From Gordonibacter sp034932485 (GTDB taxonomy: Bacteria; Actinomycetota; Coriobacteriia; Coriobacteriales; Eggerthellaceae), in assembly GCA_034932485.1 (NCBI GenBank), contig JAYFOQ010000010.1, positions 1-64,000 on the forward strand: a stretch of 64,000 bases of DNA, given 5' to 3'. Below, piece by piece: positions 18,087-27,130 of the stretch. The first letter of the stretch is position 1. Each line of letters begins with the position of its first letter. Under the pieces are notes generated by a model, which saw only the letters and a program-made list of their open reading frames with translations, was not told the DNA's origin and did no database searches. A program made the translations under genes and the position numbers.

Positions 18087-18121
18087 AGCCCAGCCCTCCC
18101 TTGGGAGAGCTGGGCTTTTTT
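18087..18121 (+). terminator. Partial terminator within the peptide-transport operon
   Basis: AGCCCAGC and GCTGGGCT flank an inner CCTCCC/GGGAG pairing and are followed by six Ts, 6 bases after the binding-protein stop. It lies between the binding protein and permease genes and would reduce read-through. A second strong hairpin with the stem GAAGCCGG/CCGGCTTC follows at about 18234-18262. Confidence 0.85.
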
Positions 18122-18300
18122 ACAAGGAGGCCCCTGCGCCGTTTTCTCGTCGCTGAGCGGTCATACTTGCGCTACACTGTCAGCCGGTCATAAATGATCT
18201 GATGACATGTATGCTATGAAGAATTAGCATGCTTGAAGCCGGGGACCACGGGTCTCCGGCTTCGTTCCTGTTCGCACAGGATGGCAAGAAAGGAGCTTTT

Positions 18301-19320
18301 GTGCTCAAATACATCCTCAAACGAATCCTTATGGTGATTCCTGTTTTGCTGGGTGTGACAGTCATCATCTTCCTCATTACCCGCGTGTTGGCCCCGGACC
18401 CGGCTCCGGTGGTTCTGGGCGAGCACGCAACTACCGAGGCGATGGCGGCCTGGCGCGCCGATAACGGGCTAAACGATCCCATTTGGCTTCAGTACATCAA
18501 CTTCATCGTAGGCGCGGTGCAGGGCAACCTAGGCACCTCGTACTACACCCATCAGCCAGTAACTGCCGAAATCGCTTCACGATTCCCCGCAACAGCTGAG
18601 TTGGCTATCTGCGCCATCATCGTGGCAACGCTTGTAGGTGTGTCGCTTGGCGTGTTGGCGGCGGTGAAGAAGAATAAAGTTGCGGACAACGTAAGTATGG
18701 TCATCGCCTTAATAGGAGTGTCCATGCCCATCTTCTGGTCGGGCATCTTGTTGATCTTATTATTCTCGGGCATCTTGCACTGGTTGCCTTCAAGCGGTCG
18801 CGTATCACCACTTCTCCAACCAAACGGAGGAACCGGATTCTTTATCATCGACACCATCGCCCGGGGAGACTGGACTGCACTCGGAGACGTGCTCATTCAC
18901 CTCATACTGCCCACGCTGGCGCTGTCGCTTTACTCCATGGCCATCATTACGCGCATGACACGTTCTAGCATGCTCGAAACACTCAGCGAGGATTACGTGC
19001 GTACGGCGCGTGCGAAGGGGCTAAAAAATGGCGCTGTGAACATCAAGCATGCGCTGCGCAACGCCATGTTGCCGGTGTCTACTGTCATCGGCCTGCAATT
19101 TGGCAGCCTTTTAGGCGGCGCACTTCTTACTGAGACAGTGTTTGCGTGGCCAGGCATCGGCAAGTTTGCCGTCGACTGCGTACTTAAAAGCGACTTCCCC
19201 TGCGTGCAGGGCATCGTTCTTCTAGTAGCAGTTATCTTTGTCGTTATGAACCTTATCGTCGACATCGTGTACGCCTACCTTGATCCGCGCATCAAGTATG
19301 GTGCTAAGGAAGAGGGGTGA
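18301..19320 (+). CDS. Peptide ABC transporter permease, DppB/OppB type
   Basis: A 339-residue protein with six membrane segments. It carries the N-terminal LKYILKRILMVIPVLLGVTV block of DppB-type permeases and the EAA coupling loop (EDYVRTARAKGLKNGAVNIKHALRNA). It forms the transmembrane channel with the DppC-type partner. The start is GTG at 18301 with AAAGGAG 6 bases upstream; the frame is open back to 18229 across a hairpin. The next gene begins 5 bases after the stop codon. Confidence 0.93.
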   Translation: MLKYILKRILMVIPVLLGVTVIIFLITRVLAPDPAPVVLGEHATTEAMAAWRADNGLNDPIWLQYINFIVGAVQGNLGTSYYTHQPVTAEIASRFPATAELAICAIIVATLVGVSLGVLAAVKKNKVADNVSMVIALIGVSMPIFWSGILLILLFSGILHWLPSSGRVSPLLQPNGGTGFFIIDTIARGDWTALGDVLIHLILPTLALSLYSMAIITRMTRSSMLETLSEDYVRTARAKGLKNGAVNIKHALRNAMLPVSTVIGLQFGSLLGGALLTETVFAWPGIGKFAVDCVLKSDFPCVQGIVLLVAVIFVVMNLIVDIVYAYLDPRIKYGAKEEG

Positions 19321-19325
19321 TACCG

Positions 19326-20255
19326 ATGAATAAAAACGAACAACTTACCGCCCAGCCCATTACGGGTAGCACGTTGGCGCAACAGCCCGTCAAAGAAAAG
19401 CGCGAAAGCATCTGGAAAGACGTATTCGCTGGTATCGTGTCAAATAAGGCATCGCTTGTTAGCGGTATTTTCATTCTAGTACTGGTTGTTATCGCCGTGG
19501 TAACCAAGGTTGCTCCGAGCGTTCTGCCCTACGATCCTTATGCGCAGAATCTCGGCGAGTCGCTACTGGGGCCCTCAGCGCAACACTGGTTCGGCACCGA
19601 TATCCAAGGACGCGATATCTTTTGTCGCGTGCTCGTGGGTACGCAAATCACGTTAACCGTAGGATTGCTTGCCGTTGCCATTTCGCTCTCTGCTGGCGTT
19701 ATCCTTGGCTCTATTGCAGGATACAAGGGTGGCAAACTTGACACCATTATCATGCGCATCATGGACATGATGTTGGCTATTCCTTCCATCCTCTTGGCTA
19801 TTGCTATCATGGCGGCACTTGGGCCTGGCATCGAGAAAGCTATCGTGGCCATCGGCCTCGTGGCTATTCCCGAGTACGCCCGTATTGTTCGCTCGGAAAT
19901 CCTAGCCATCAAAGAGAACGATTATGTAGCCGCCGCGCGTGTGGTGGGCGATTCGAACTTCAAGATTATCTTTCGCCACGTACTGCCGAATGTGCTGCCG
20001 TCCATCATTGTGCGTGCAACGCTGGGCATCTCCACCGCCATTTTAGATGCCGCAGCATTGGGCTTCCTCGGACTCGGTGTACAGCCGCCTGCTGCTGAAT
20101 GGGGCGACATGCTGGGCCGCGGCCGCAATGAGCTGTTCCGCGCACCTTGGCTGATGATTTTCCCCGGCCTCGCCATTACGCTGACCGTGCTTGCCTTCAA
20201 CCTTTTGGGTGACGGCGTACGCGACGGCCTAGACCCCAAAGCAAGGAAGAGGTGA
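19326..20255 (+). CDS. Peptide ABC transporter permease, DppC/OppC type
   Basis: A 309-residue protein. A soluble N-terminal 40 residues precede the first membrane segment; then comes the DppC-type block YAQNLGESLLGPSAQHWFGTD(I)QGRDIF. The coupling loop KENDYVAAARVVGDSNFKII and GFLGLGVQPPAAEWG follow. It is the second channel subunit of the peptide importer. The ATG at 19326 follows GAGGGG by 8 bases; an in-frame GTG at 19317 overlaps the previous gene and is less likely. Confidence 0.93.
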   Translation: MNKNEQLTAQPITGSTLAQQPVKEKRESIWKDVFAGIVSNKASLVSGIFILVLVVIAVVTKVAPSVLPYDPYAQNLGESLLGPSAQHWFGTDIQGRDIFCRVLVGTQITLTVGLLAVAISLSAGVILGSIAGYKGGKLDTIIMRIMDMMLAIPSILLAIAIMAALGPGIEKAIVAIGLVAIPEYARIVRSEILAIKENDYVAAARVVGDSNFKIIFRHVLPNVLPSIIVRATLGISTAILDAAALGFLGLGVQPPAAEWGDMLGRGRNELFRAPWLMIFPGLAITLTVLAFNLLGDGVRDGLDPKARKR

Positions 20256-20259
20256 TCCC

Positions 20260-21378
20260 ATGTTACTGTCGGTGAAAAACCTCTCTACAGACTTCCCCGT
20301 AAAAAAAGGCGTTGTTCATGCCGTTGAGGACGTAAGCTTTGAGGTAGACGAGGGCGAGATCCTGGCCATCGTAGGCGAATCGGGTTCAGGTAAATCGGTG
20401 ACCAGCCTCTCTGTTATGGGTCTTCTCGCAGAGCCCGGTCATGTGTCGGGCGGTGAAATGATGTTTGAGGGCAAAGATTTAGTAACCCTGCCCGAAAAAG
20501 ACTACCGAGCATTGCGTGGCAACGACATGGCCATGATATTTCAGGAGCCTATGACGTCACTGAATCCGGTGTACCGCGTGGGCAAGCAAATTACTGAGGC
20601 CATTCGCACACACGAGAAAATTTCCAAGAAAGATGCTTTGGAGCGCGCGGTAGATATGCTGCGTAAAGTAGGCATTCCTAGTCCCGAAAAGCGTGTGCGC
20701 GACTACCCGCACCAGATGTCGGGTGGCATGCGTCAGCGCGTTATGATTGCCATGGCACTGGCATGCAACCCTAAGTTACTCATCGCCGACGAGCCTACCA
20801 CTGCCCTCGACGTTACCATTCAGGCCCAGATCCTCGACCTCCTACGCCGCTTGCGCCAGGAAACAGGCATGGCCGTGCTGCTGATTACGCACGACCTAGG
20901 CGTGGTATCCGAAACAGCCGATCGCGTTGTGGTTATGTACTGTGGCCAGGTAGTGGAAGAGGCGGAGGTGCGCTCGTTGTTTGACCACCCCATGCACCCC
21001 TACACGCTTGGTCTTCTAAAGTCTATCCCCCGCCTGGAAGACGACGATTCCAAACGACTGTACATGATTAAGGGTGCCGTGCCGAACCCATTAGAAATGC
21101 CCCCAGGCTGCCATTTCTCTGACCGCTGTGATTCCTGCATGGACATCTGCCGCACAAAAGTACCCGATTTGATCCAAGTAGGCGATCATAAGGTGCGCTG
21201 CTTCCTGTACGAAAACAAGGAAGGCAAAGCTGTTAGCGGCGATGCTATTGCAGAAGCGGAAGCTGAAGCACGAGCCGATGCCGAAGCTTCGCTTGATATA
21301 GATGCTTCCGAGGCCCTACTCGCCGCCGAGAATGTCCGTGAAGCCGAGATTGACAAGATCGAGGAGGCGAACCGATGA
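20260..21378 (+). CDS. Peptide ABC transporter ATP-binding protein, DppD/OppD type
   Basis: A 372-residue ATPase with Walker A (GESGSGKSV), signature (QMSGGMRQRVMIA), Walker B (LLIADEPTTALD), and the C-terminal oligopeptide/dipeptide domain with Cys residues (CDSCMDICRTKV). In relatives, such Cys residues can bind an Fe-S cluster. The last 60 residues or so form an unusual acidic Ala/Glu-rich tail likely to be a helix or coiled coil, longer than is normal for DppD. The start follows AAGAGGTG by 5 bases; the stop overlaps the next start by 4 bases. Confidence 0.93.
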   Translation: MLLSVKNLSTDFPVKKGVVHAVEDVSFEVDEGEILAIVGESGSGKSVTSLSVMGLLAEPGHVSGGEMMFEGKDLVTLPEKDYRALRGNDMAMIFQEPMTSLNPVYRVGKQITEAIRTHEKISKKDALERAVDMLRKVGIPSPEKRVRDYPHQMSGGMRQRVMIAMALACNPKLLIADEPTTALDVTIQAQILDLLRRLRQETGMAVLLITHDLGVVSETADRVVVMYCGQVVEEAEVRSLFDHPMHPYTLGLLKSIPRLEDDDSKRLYMIKGAVPNPLEMPPGCHFSDRCDSCMDICRTKVPDLIQVGDHKVRCFLYENKEGKAVSGDAIAEAEAEARADAEASLDIDASEALLAAENVREAEIDKIEEANR

Positions 21379-22421
21379 GCGACAATGTTCAAGCCCCAAC
21401 GGACACCAATAGCGCTTCCGCACCCGAGCAAGATATCTTGCTCGATGTACAGCATCTAACGAAGCGCTTCGCAGCCGAGACGAATTTCTTCGGGCACGCC
21501 ACCTCTCACGTGCAGGCTGTCGACGATGTGAGCTTTCATATTCGCAAGGGTGAAGCGTTTGGCCTCGTTGGTGAATCGGGCTGCGGCAAAACAACCGTCG
21601 GCAAGATGTTGGTGAATCTACTGCGTCCTACGTCGGGTAAGATCATTTTTGATGGCAAAGACCTTACTGCCATGAAACCAGCAGAACGCAAAACTTACTG
21701 CAAGGACATCCAGCTGATCTTCCAGGATCCTTACGCATCGCTGAATCCTCGCATGCGCATTGGCGACATCATTGCCGAACCTATTATTACAAACAACATC
21801 CTTCCTAAGGATCAGGTAGAAGATCGCGTAAATGAGCTGCTCGAACGCGTAGGTCTGGCAAACTACATGCGCAACCGCTATCCTCACGAATTCTCGGGTG
21901 GACAGCGTCAGCGCGTCGGCATTGCCCGCGCACTTGCCGTGAACCCCAAGCTTATCGTATGCGATGAGCCCGTATCGGCGCTCGATGTTTCCATTCAGGC
22001 GCAAGTGCTCAACCTGCTAGACGAGCTGAAGGAACAGTTTGGCCTAACCTACCTATTCATCGCTCACGGCTTAAACGTGGTAAAGCACGTGTCCGACCGA
22101 GTGGGCGTTATGTACCTCGGCAAGCTTATGGAAATCGCACCGAAGAAGTCGCTGTATGCCGATCCATTGTGCCCCTACACGCAGGCTTTACTTTCGGCCA
22201 TTCCCGCCGTAGACCCAGCCGCTAAGCGCGATCGCATCATCTTAGAAGGCGACGTGCCTTCACCTATTGACCCACCTCCTGGCTGCCGCTTTGCCAGCCG
22301 CTGCTTTGCCAAAGTTGCTGGCTGCGACGAAACCATGCCCCCCTTGGTGGAGGTAAAGCCGAACCACTGGTGCGCCTGTCATCGCTATGACGAAGGTGGC
22401 CCCGGAACCGCGGTAATCTAA
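21375..22421 (+). CDS. Peptide ABC transporter ATP-binding protein, DppF/OppF type
   Basis: A 348-residue ATPase with Walker A (GESGCGKTTVGK), signature (EFSGGQRQRVGIARAL), Walker B (LIVCDEPVSALD) and the C-terminal oligopeptide-transport domain (PPGCRFASRCFAKVAGC). The H-loop reads FIAHGLNVV, where DppF-type proteins usually have a Ser/Asp after the His; the switch His itself is kept. It pairs with the DppD-type ATPase. This is the last gene of the five-gene operon and is followed by a terminator. Confidence 0.93.
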   Translation: MSDNVQAPTDTNSASAPEQDILLDVQHLTKRFAAETNFFGHATSHVQAVDDVSFHIRKGEAFGLVGESGCGKTTVGKMLVNLLRPTSGKIIFDGKDLTAMKPAERKTYCKDIQLIFQDPYASLNPRMRIGDIIAEPIITNNILPKDQVEDRVNELLERVGLANYMRNRYPHEFSGGQRQRVGIARALAVNPKLIVCDEPVSALDVSIQAQVLNLLDELKEQFGLTYLFIAHGLNVVKHVSDRVGVMYLGKLMEIAPKKSLYADPLCPYTQALLSAIPAVDPAAKRDRIILEGDVPSPIDPPPGCRFASRCFAKVAGCDETMPPLVEVKPNHWCACHRYDEGGPGTAVI

Positions 22422-22475
22422 CCACAAGAAAAGTTGGGGGAAGCACCCAGCGAAACACCTGAGCTCAACTCATCG

Positions 22476-22512
22476 AATGCCGACGATCACCACGACCGTC
22501 GGCATTCTCTTT
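22476..22512 (+). terminator. Terminator of the peptide-transport operon
   Basis: ATGCCGACG/CGTCGGCAT with a short loop is followed by TCTCTTTT, 55 bases after the last stop codon. Confidence 0.8.
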
Positions 22513-22853
22513 TCCCATCTTACGAGCCCCCACAGAAGCGCGCTGCCGGGTAGGGTAATTGCCGATTCGACAGAGAAAAGTGCAAGGACCGGCAAGTAAT
22601 TGCCGATTTGTTGCAAACATCGTGACCAAACAGGCCCACATCGTACTTTTCTAGCGAAAATACGGCGTACACCAGCGAAAAACTCGAAGCAGACCGCCTT
22701 TCGTGCAGCAAATCGTTTCAAACATGGCAAAAACAACGGGCAACGCTAATCTGCGGAACCAGTGAACCACCAACGAGGCTCTCCCAGACGTGGCCCGTTG
22801 TGCGACAATAGAAAAAACACCATGCAGTTCACCTACGAAAGGCGGCCACGACC
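22513..22853. other. Intergenic stretch with short direct and inverted repeats
   Basis: No gene is convincing here. TAATTGCCGATT occurs twice (22556-22567 and 22597-22608, 41 bases apart). AGAAAAGTGC near 22574 has an inverted, nearly identical partner GTACTTTTCT near 22643. This arrangement looks like a noncoding repeat element or an operator cluster. The last 50 bases should hold the promoter and ribosome site of the peptidase gene (GAAAGG at about 22837). Confidence 0.45.
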
Positions 22854-25800
22854 ATGGACCTATCCCCCAACGACCAACTGCACGGCTTTACCGTGCTCAC
22901 GCGCGAACTCCTTACCGAGATCGACGGTACTGCTTACACGCTCTTTCACAAAAAGAGTGGCGCGAAGCTCCTGTATCTGCAAAATTCCGACACCAACAAG
23001 ACGTTCTCTATCGCGTTTAAAACACCTCCCGCAGACGACACTGGCGTGTTCCATATTCTGGAGCATTCAGTACTTTGCGGGTCGGATAAGTTCCCGGTAA
23101 AGGAACCGTTCGTAGATCTTCTAAAGAGCTCTATGCAAACGTTTTTAAATGCTATGACATTCCCCGACAAAACCATGTACCCCGTAGCCAGCACCAACGA
23201 GCAAGACCTCTTGAACCTAACGGATGTATACCTCGACGCGGTATTACACCCAGCCATTTATCACAAGCGCGCTATTTTTGAACAAGAGGGATGGCACTAC
23301 GAACTGGAAGACGACTTAGAGGCAGCAGAAGGAAATTCCGTTATAGGTGATGCGGTGGCGGCAACCGAAGCGGCAGATAGCTCGGCACACCTTGCGCTCA
23401 ACGGCGTAGTATACAACGAAATGAAGGGTGCCTTATCCGACCCGAACTCCGTACTATACGACGAGCTTCAGGCCGCGCTTTTTCCCGACACTGCTTATCG
23501 CTTCGAGTCGGGCGGTATGCCGCGTGCTATACCGGATCTTACCTATGAGCAGTTCTTAGATGAACACGCGCGACATTACCGTCTAAACAACAGCTATCTT
23601 ACCCTATACGGCGACCTTGATCTTGATCGCATGCTCACGTTCTTAGACGAACAATACCTCTCCCCCGTCGCTGACGAGGAAGCCGCCCGAGACAGAGCGC
23701 AAGCCGAGCAGGGACAAAAACCGCTCGTCCCTCATGCCCTGCGCGCTCAGGCTCCCGTAGTTGCCCCCGACATCGTCAGAACCATGGCAACCGCACCCGA
23801 AAACGCCTGTGTCGGCTTGGGGTATGTTGTTGGCGACGCAGCTCAGCGCACTCGCATTGTAGCAACAGATATCTTACTGGATGCACTCATGGGTAGCAAC
23901 GAGGCACCTTTAAAGCGCGCGCTACTCGATGCCAACTTAGCCGATGACATACAAGCCTTCTTGGCCGACTCTCTACTGCAACCATTTGTAGTGGTGCAGC
24001 TACGTGGCGCAAAGCCTGACGTAGCTGAGCGCTTCCGCGGGGTGTTTGAGAACACCTTACGCCATATAGCCACCCGAGGCATTGATCCGCTACTAATAGA
24101 AGCATCACTCTCTCGTGCCGAGTTCGTTATGCGTGAACGTGATTTCGGCATGGCTGACGGCGTGGCTTTGTCTATGACAGCATTGTCGGGTTGGCTCTAC
24201 GACGATAATCTGGCCACAGCATACCTACACTACGAAGACGACTTCGCATTGCTACGCAAGGAACTTGGACAAGGTTATTTCGAACGACTTTTGGTGGATT
24301 TATTCCTAGAAAGCAATCATAAGGCTTTGGTAGAAATACGCCCTACAAGTGGCGACGAAGAAGCCTACGAAGCCGAGCGCCTAGCCGCCGCAGAGGCCGG
24401 CATGTTGCCGAATGACTTCGTACGTATCGCCGATGAAGAAGCCACCTTGCGTCGCCTACAAACCGAGCCCGACACCCCCGAAGCACTTGCCACACTACCA
24501 CGTCTATCGGTGGCCGACATAGGGAGTGCGCCTGTCGAACCGCTTTATGATTTAACTAAAGAAACACCAGTACCGTGCCTACGACACCACATCGCCACAC
24601 ACGGTATTGCCTACACGTACCGCTATTTCAATCTGGATAGTGTGACGTTTGATGAATTACCCTACGTGAGCATACTTGGCATGGTGCTTGGCAAACTAGG
24701 AACCGCCTCTCACACCGCCTCAGAAATTGACACCTTGGTAAACGGACAACTCGGCAATCTATCATTTTTTGCCGAGGTCCATGAAAACGAAGATAACGCA
24801 GGCGACCTTATACCAAAATTCGTAGTAAGCGCCAGCGCATTAACCGAGAATGTTGAGGCCTCCTGCGAACTTCCGCTTGAGATTATGCTGACCACCGATT
24901 TCTCAGATACAAACAAGATTAAAGATGTGTTGCAGCAGCGACGCATTAGCATGGAACAAAACTTCGCAGCTGCTGGGCACAGTGCCGCCATGTCGCGCGT
25001 CGCGTCTTACTACCTGCCCGCTGGTGTTGTACGTGAGCAACTAAGCGGCGTGGATTTCTATCGCTTTTTAAAAGACCTCCTAGCCCACTACGACGAACGA
25101 GCGGCCGACCTCTCGGCGCATCTAGGCAACCTCGCAGCGCGTCTCTTCGTGGACAACGGCTGTCTTATAAGTTTCACTGGCACAAAAGAGGACTATGATC
25201 GCTTCTGGAACAAAGGGGCAACAACAAGACGAAACGCTCCTTCAACGAAACGCCTAAGCATCCCCGCACCCACCCTTCGCAACGAAGCGTTTATTGTACC
25301 GACGGATGTATGTTATGCAGCCCAGGGTTATGATCGCCGCGCCCTTGATGCGGCCTATACCGGCGCGTGGCAGGTGGCAGCCCGCGCACTATCCTACGAC
25401 TTCCTCTGGAATGAGGTGCGTGTTAAGGGCGGTGCATACGGTGCCGGGTTCGGAGCAATGCGTACCGGTAATTTACGTTTTTACTCCTACCGCGACCCAC
25501 ACCTCGACGAAACACTAGCACGCTTCGCCGATGCGTCCTCCTGGCTAAAAGAATTCAACCCTCAGAATCAAACCATGGAAGGCTATATCGTAAGCACCGT
25601 GGCCAGCTTGGATGCACCGTTAAAACCGCGCGTTCAGGCGCGTCGCCAAGACGGAGATTACTTCGCTGGGCGCACTCCCAAAGTGCGAGAGCAGACGCGC
25701 AGTGAGATGATTACCACCAACGCAGCAGACGTGCAAAAATTAGCCACTCCACTGGCACAGGCGGTTGCGGAAAACGCCATCTGTACCTTCGGCAACAAAG

Positions 25801-25856
25801 ATATTATCGAAACCGCACGCACGCCCTTCGATATAATTGACCTATTGAACGAATAA
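22854..25856 (+). CDS. M16C family metallopeptidase (presequence-protease type)
   Basis: A 1000-residue, four-domain peptidase. The inverted zinc motif HxxEH (HILEH, His67, Glu70, His71) and the distal Glu in YNEMKGAL (Glu189) are all present. The RVKGGAYGAGFG block near residue 860 is the usual Arg/Tyr substrate-binding region of the C-terminal half. Such enzymes enclose and degrade short peptides and are cytosolic in bacteria. There is no signal peptide. It follows the peptide-import operon, so it could help to use imported peptides (inferred from neighbourhood only). Confidence 0.93.
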   Translation: MDLSPNDQLHGFTVLTRELLTEIDGTAYTLFHKKSGAKLLYLQNSDTNKTFSIAFKTPPADDTGVFHILEHSVLCGSDKFPVKEPFVDLLKSSMQTFLNAMTFPDKTMYPVASTNEQDLLNLTDVYLDAVLHPAIYHKRAIFEQEGWHYELEDDLEAAEGNSVIGDAVAATEAADSSAHLALNGVVYNEMKGALSDPNSVLYDELQAALFPDTAYRFESGGMPRAIPDLTYEQFLDEHARHYRLNNSYLTLYGDLDLDRMLTFLDEQYLSPVADEEAARDRAQAEQGQKPLVPHALRAQAPVVAPDIVRTMATAPENACVGLGYVVGDAAQRTRIVATDILLDALMGSNEAPLKRALLDANLADDIQAFLADSLLQPFVVVQLRGAKPDVAERFRGVFENTLRHIATRGIDPLLIEASLSRAEFVMRERDFGMADGVALSMTALSGWLYDDNLATAYLHYEDDFALLRKELGQGYFERLLVDLFLESNHKALVEIRPTSGDEEAYEAERLAAAEAGMLPNDFVRIADEEATLRRLQTEPDTPEALATLPRLSVADIGSAPVEPLYDLTKETPVPCLRHHIATHGIAYTYRYFNLDSVTFDELPYVSILGMVLGKLGTASHTASEIDTLVNGQLGNLSFFAEVHENEDNAGDLIPKFVVSASALTENVEASCELPLEIMLTTDFSDTNKIKDVLQQRRISMEQNFAAAGHSAAMSRVASYYLPAGVVREQLSGVDFYRFLKDLLAHYDERAADLSAHLGNLAARLFVDNGCLISFTGTKEDYDRFWNKGATTRRNAPSTKRLSIPAPTLRNEAFIVPTDVCYAAQGYDRRALDAAYTGAWQVAARALSYDFLWNEVRVKGGAYGAGFGAMRTGNLRFYSYRDPHLDETLARFADASSWLKEFNPQNQTMEGYIVSTVASLDAPLKPRVQARRQDGDYFAGRTPKVREQTRSEMITTNAADVQKLATPLAQAVAENAICTFGNKDIIETARTPFDIIDLLNE

Positions 25857-25879
25857 CCAGGCATTAGGTTCGATGACTT

Positions 25880-25913
25880 GGGTGCGGCAACCTATTAATA
25901 AGTTGCCGCACCC
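25880..25913 (+). terminator. Hairpin after the M16C peptidase gene
   Basis: A perfect 12-bp stem GGGTGCGGCAAC/GTTGCCGCACCC with a 10-base loop lies 24 bases after the stop codon. There is no T-run, so it may act as an mRNA end-stabiliser or weak terminator. Confidence 0.55.
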
Positions 25914-26270
25914 GTAAGAGCCAACACGAGCCGCCCTAGCTTTGCTTCAGTCCCCCCTAACGCGAACGAATGCTTTATGCGAAAGATTCATTCGCGCTAA
26001 TTGCACACCTCCCCTCACGCTCCTCAGGCTGCATAAAATAGAGTATTCATACCATCTCGGCTTCAATTTAAGGCTAAAATAGTCGTTGAGAATGAAGGGC
26101 GCGCAATAAGCTACACCTGCTGCCTCACATCGCTGCAAACGTAAAGCGGCCGTTCTCCGAGCGGTTGTTTTATTTGCACGATATCGCTAGGGTTTGCGCC
26201 TTGACGCTGCGGTTCATTAATGGTAGTACTGTAGTATCAATTAGACGAGTGAGAGAGTGAGCATCAAGCC
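25914..26270. other. Upstream region of the minimal SUF pair, with an imperfect inverted repeat
   Basis: GCGAACGAATG (about 25961) is matched in inverted order by CATTCGCGC (about 25989). The following 150 bases resemble noncoding, repeat-like sequence. A possible promoter is TTGACG at 26201 with TAGTAC 17 bases later, overlapped by the imperfect repeats GTAGTAC-T-GTAGTATC, which might be an operator. No gene is convincing. Confidence 0.4.
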
Positions 26271-27047
26271 ATGTTGGAACTGAAGAACCTTACGTTCGAG
26301 GTACCCCTGCAAGAGGGCTCAAATCAGACAAAACGCATTATCGACGACCTATCGCTTACCATCCCCGCCGATCGTTTCACGGTAATTACAGGACCAAACG
26401 GCGGCGGCAAGTCGACACTAGCAAAGCTTATTATGGGTGTTGAAAAACCTACGTCAGGCCAGATATTCTTCAACGGCGAGGATATCACCGAACAATCCAT
26501 CTCTGAGCGTGCCAAGAAAGGCATCGGCTACGGCTTCCAACAGCCCGCCCGCTTTAAGGGAATGAAGGTAAAGAAGCTGCTGGATATTGCCGCAGGCCGT
26601 AAGCTACCCATGTTGTCATGTAACGAGTATCTTGCACGGGTGGGGCTCTGTTCAGCGAACTACCTTACACGAGAAGTGGACAAGAATCTGTCCGGTGGAG
26701 AGGTGAAGCGCATCGAGATAGCCACTATCTTGGCGCGCGATCCGATGCTGGCCATATACGACGAGCCCGAGGCAGGCATCGACCTTTGGAGTTTTGACCG
26801 CCTGACCGAGACGTTCCGCGACATTCATGAAGCTCGTGATGGACGCTCCATTGTTATCATCTCGCATCAAGAGCGAATCATCCAACTGGCCGATGAAATC
26901 GTATTACTCCGTAACGGCAAGGTAGCAGAAACAGGCACGCCTGAAGAACTCATGCCGAAGCTTGGCTTCGTGGCAAAGGGCATTCCTGGTTGCTCTTTTA
27001 CCCAACCGCCCGAGCTGCACCTAACCGAGATAGCCACCACCTGCTAA
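26271..27047 (+). CDS. sufC: SufC-like Fe-S assembly ATPase
   Basis: A 258-residue ABC-type ATPase with Walker A (GPNGGGKSTLAK), signature (NLSGGEVKRIEIA) and Walker B (LAIYDEPEAGID), the last typical of SufC. It drives the SufB-like scaffold in iron-sulfur cluster assembly in the cytosol. No sufS, sufU, sufD or sufE is adjacent, so this is a two-gene system of the SUF-like minimal type. The scaffold gene follows after 83 bases containing a TTCCC/GGGAA hairpin. Confidence 0.92.
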   Translation: MLELKNLTFEVPLQEGSNQTKRIIDDLSLTIPADRFTVITGPNGGGKSTLAKLIMGVEKPTSGQIFFNGEDITEQSISERAKKGIGYGFQQPARFKGMKVKKLLDIAAGRKLPMLSCNEYLARVGLCSANYLTREVDKNLSGGEVKRIEIATILARDPMLAIYDEPEAGIDLWSFDRLTETFRDIHEARDGRSIVIISHQERIIQLADEIVLLRNGKVAETGTPEELMPKLGFVAKGIPGCSFTQPPELHLTEIATTC

Positions 27048-27130
27048 CCCCACGCCTGCAAGCATCCGCGTCTTCCCTTACGGGAAGAATACGCAGGCAG
27101 CAGGCTCCAACTCTGTAAAGGAGGCCATAC

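Noticed and set aside
22470..22736. Minus-strand open frame of 88 residues
   Set aside because: It covers a terminator and the direct repeats, has no ribosome site and shows no protein-like composition.
25947..26138. Minus-strand open frame of 63 residues before sufC
   Set aside because: No ribosome site; it covers the inverted repeat and is probably noncoding.
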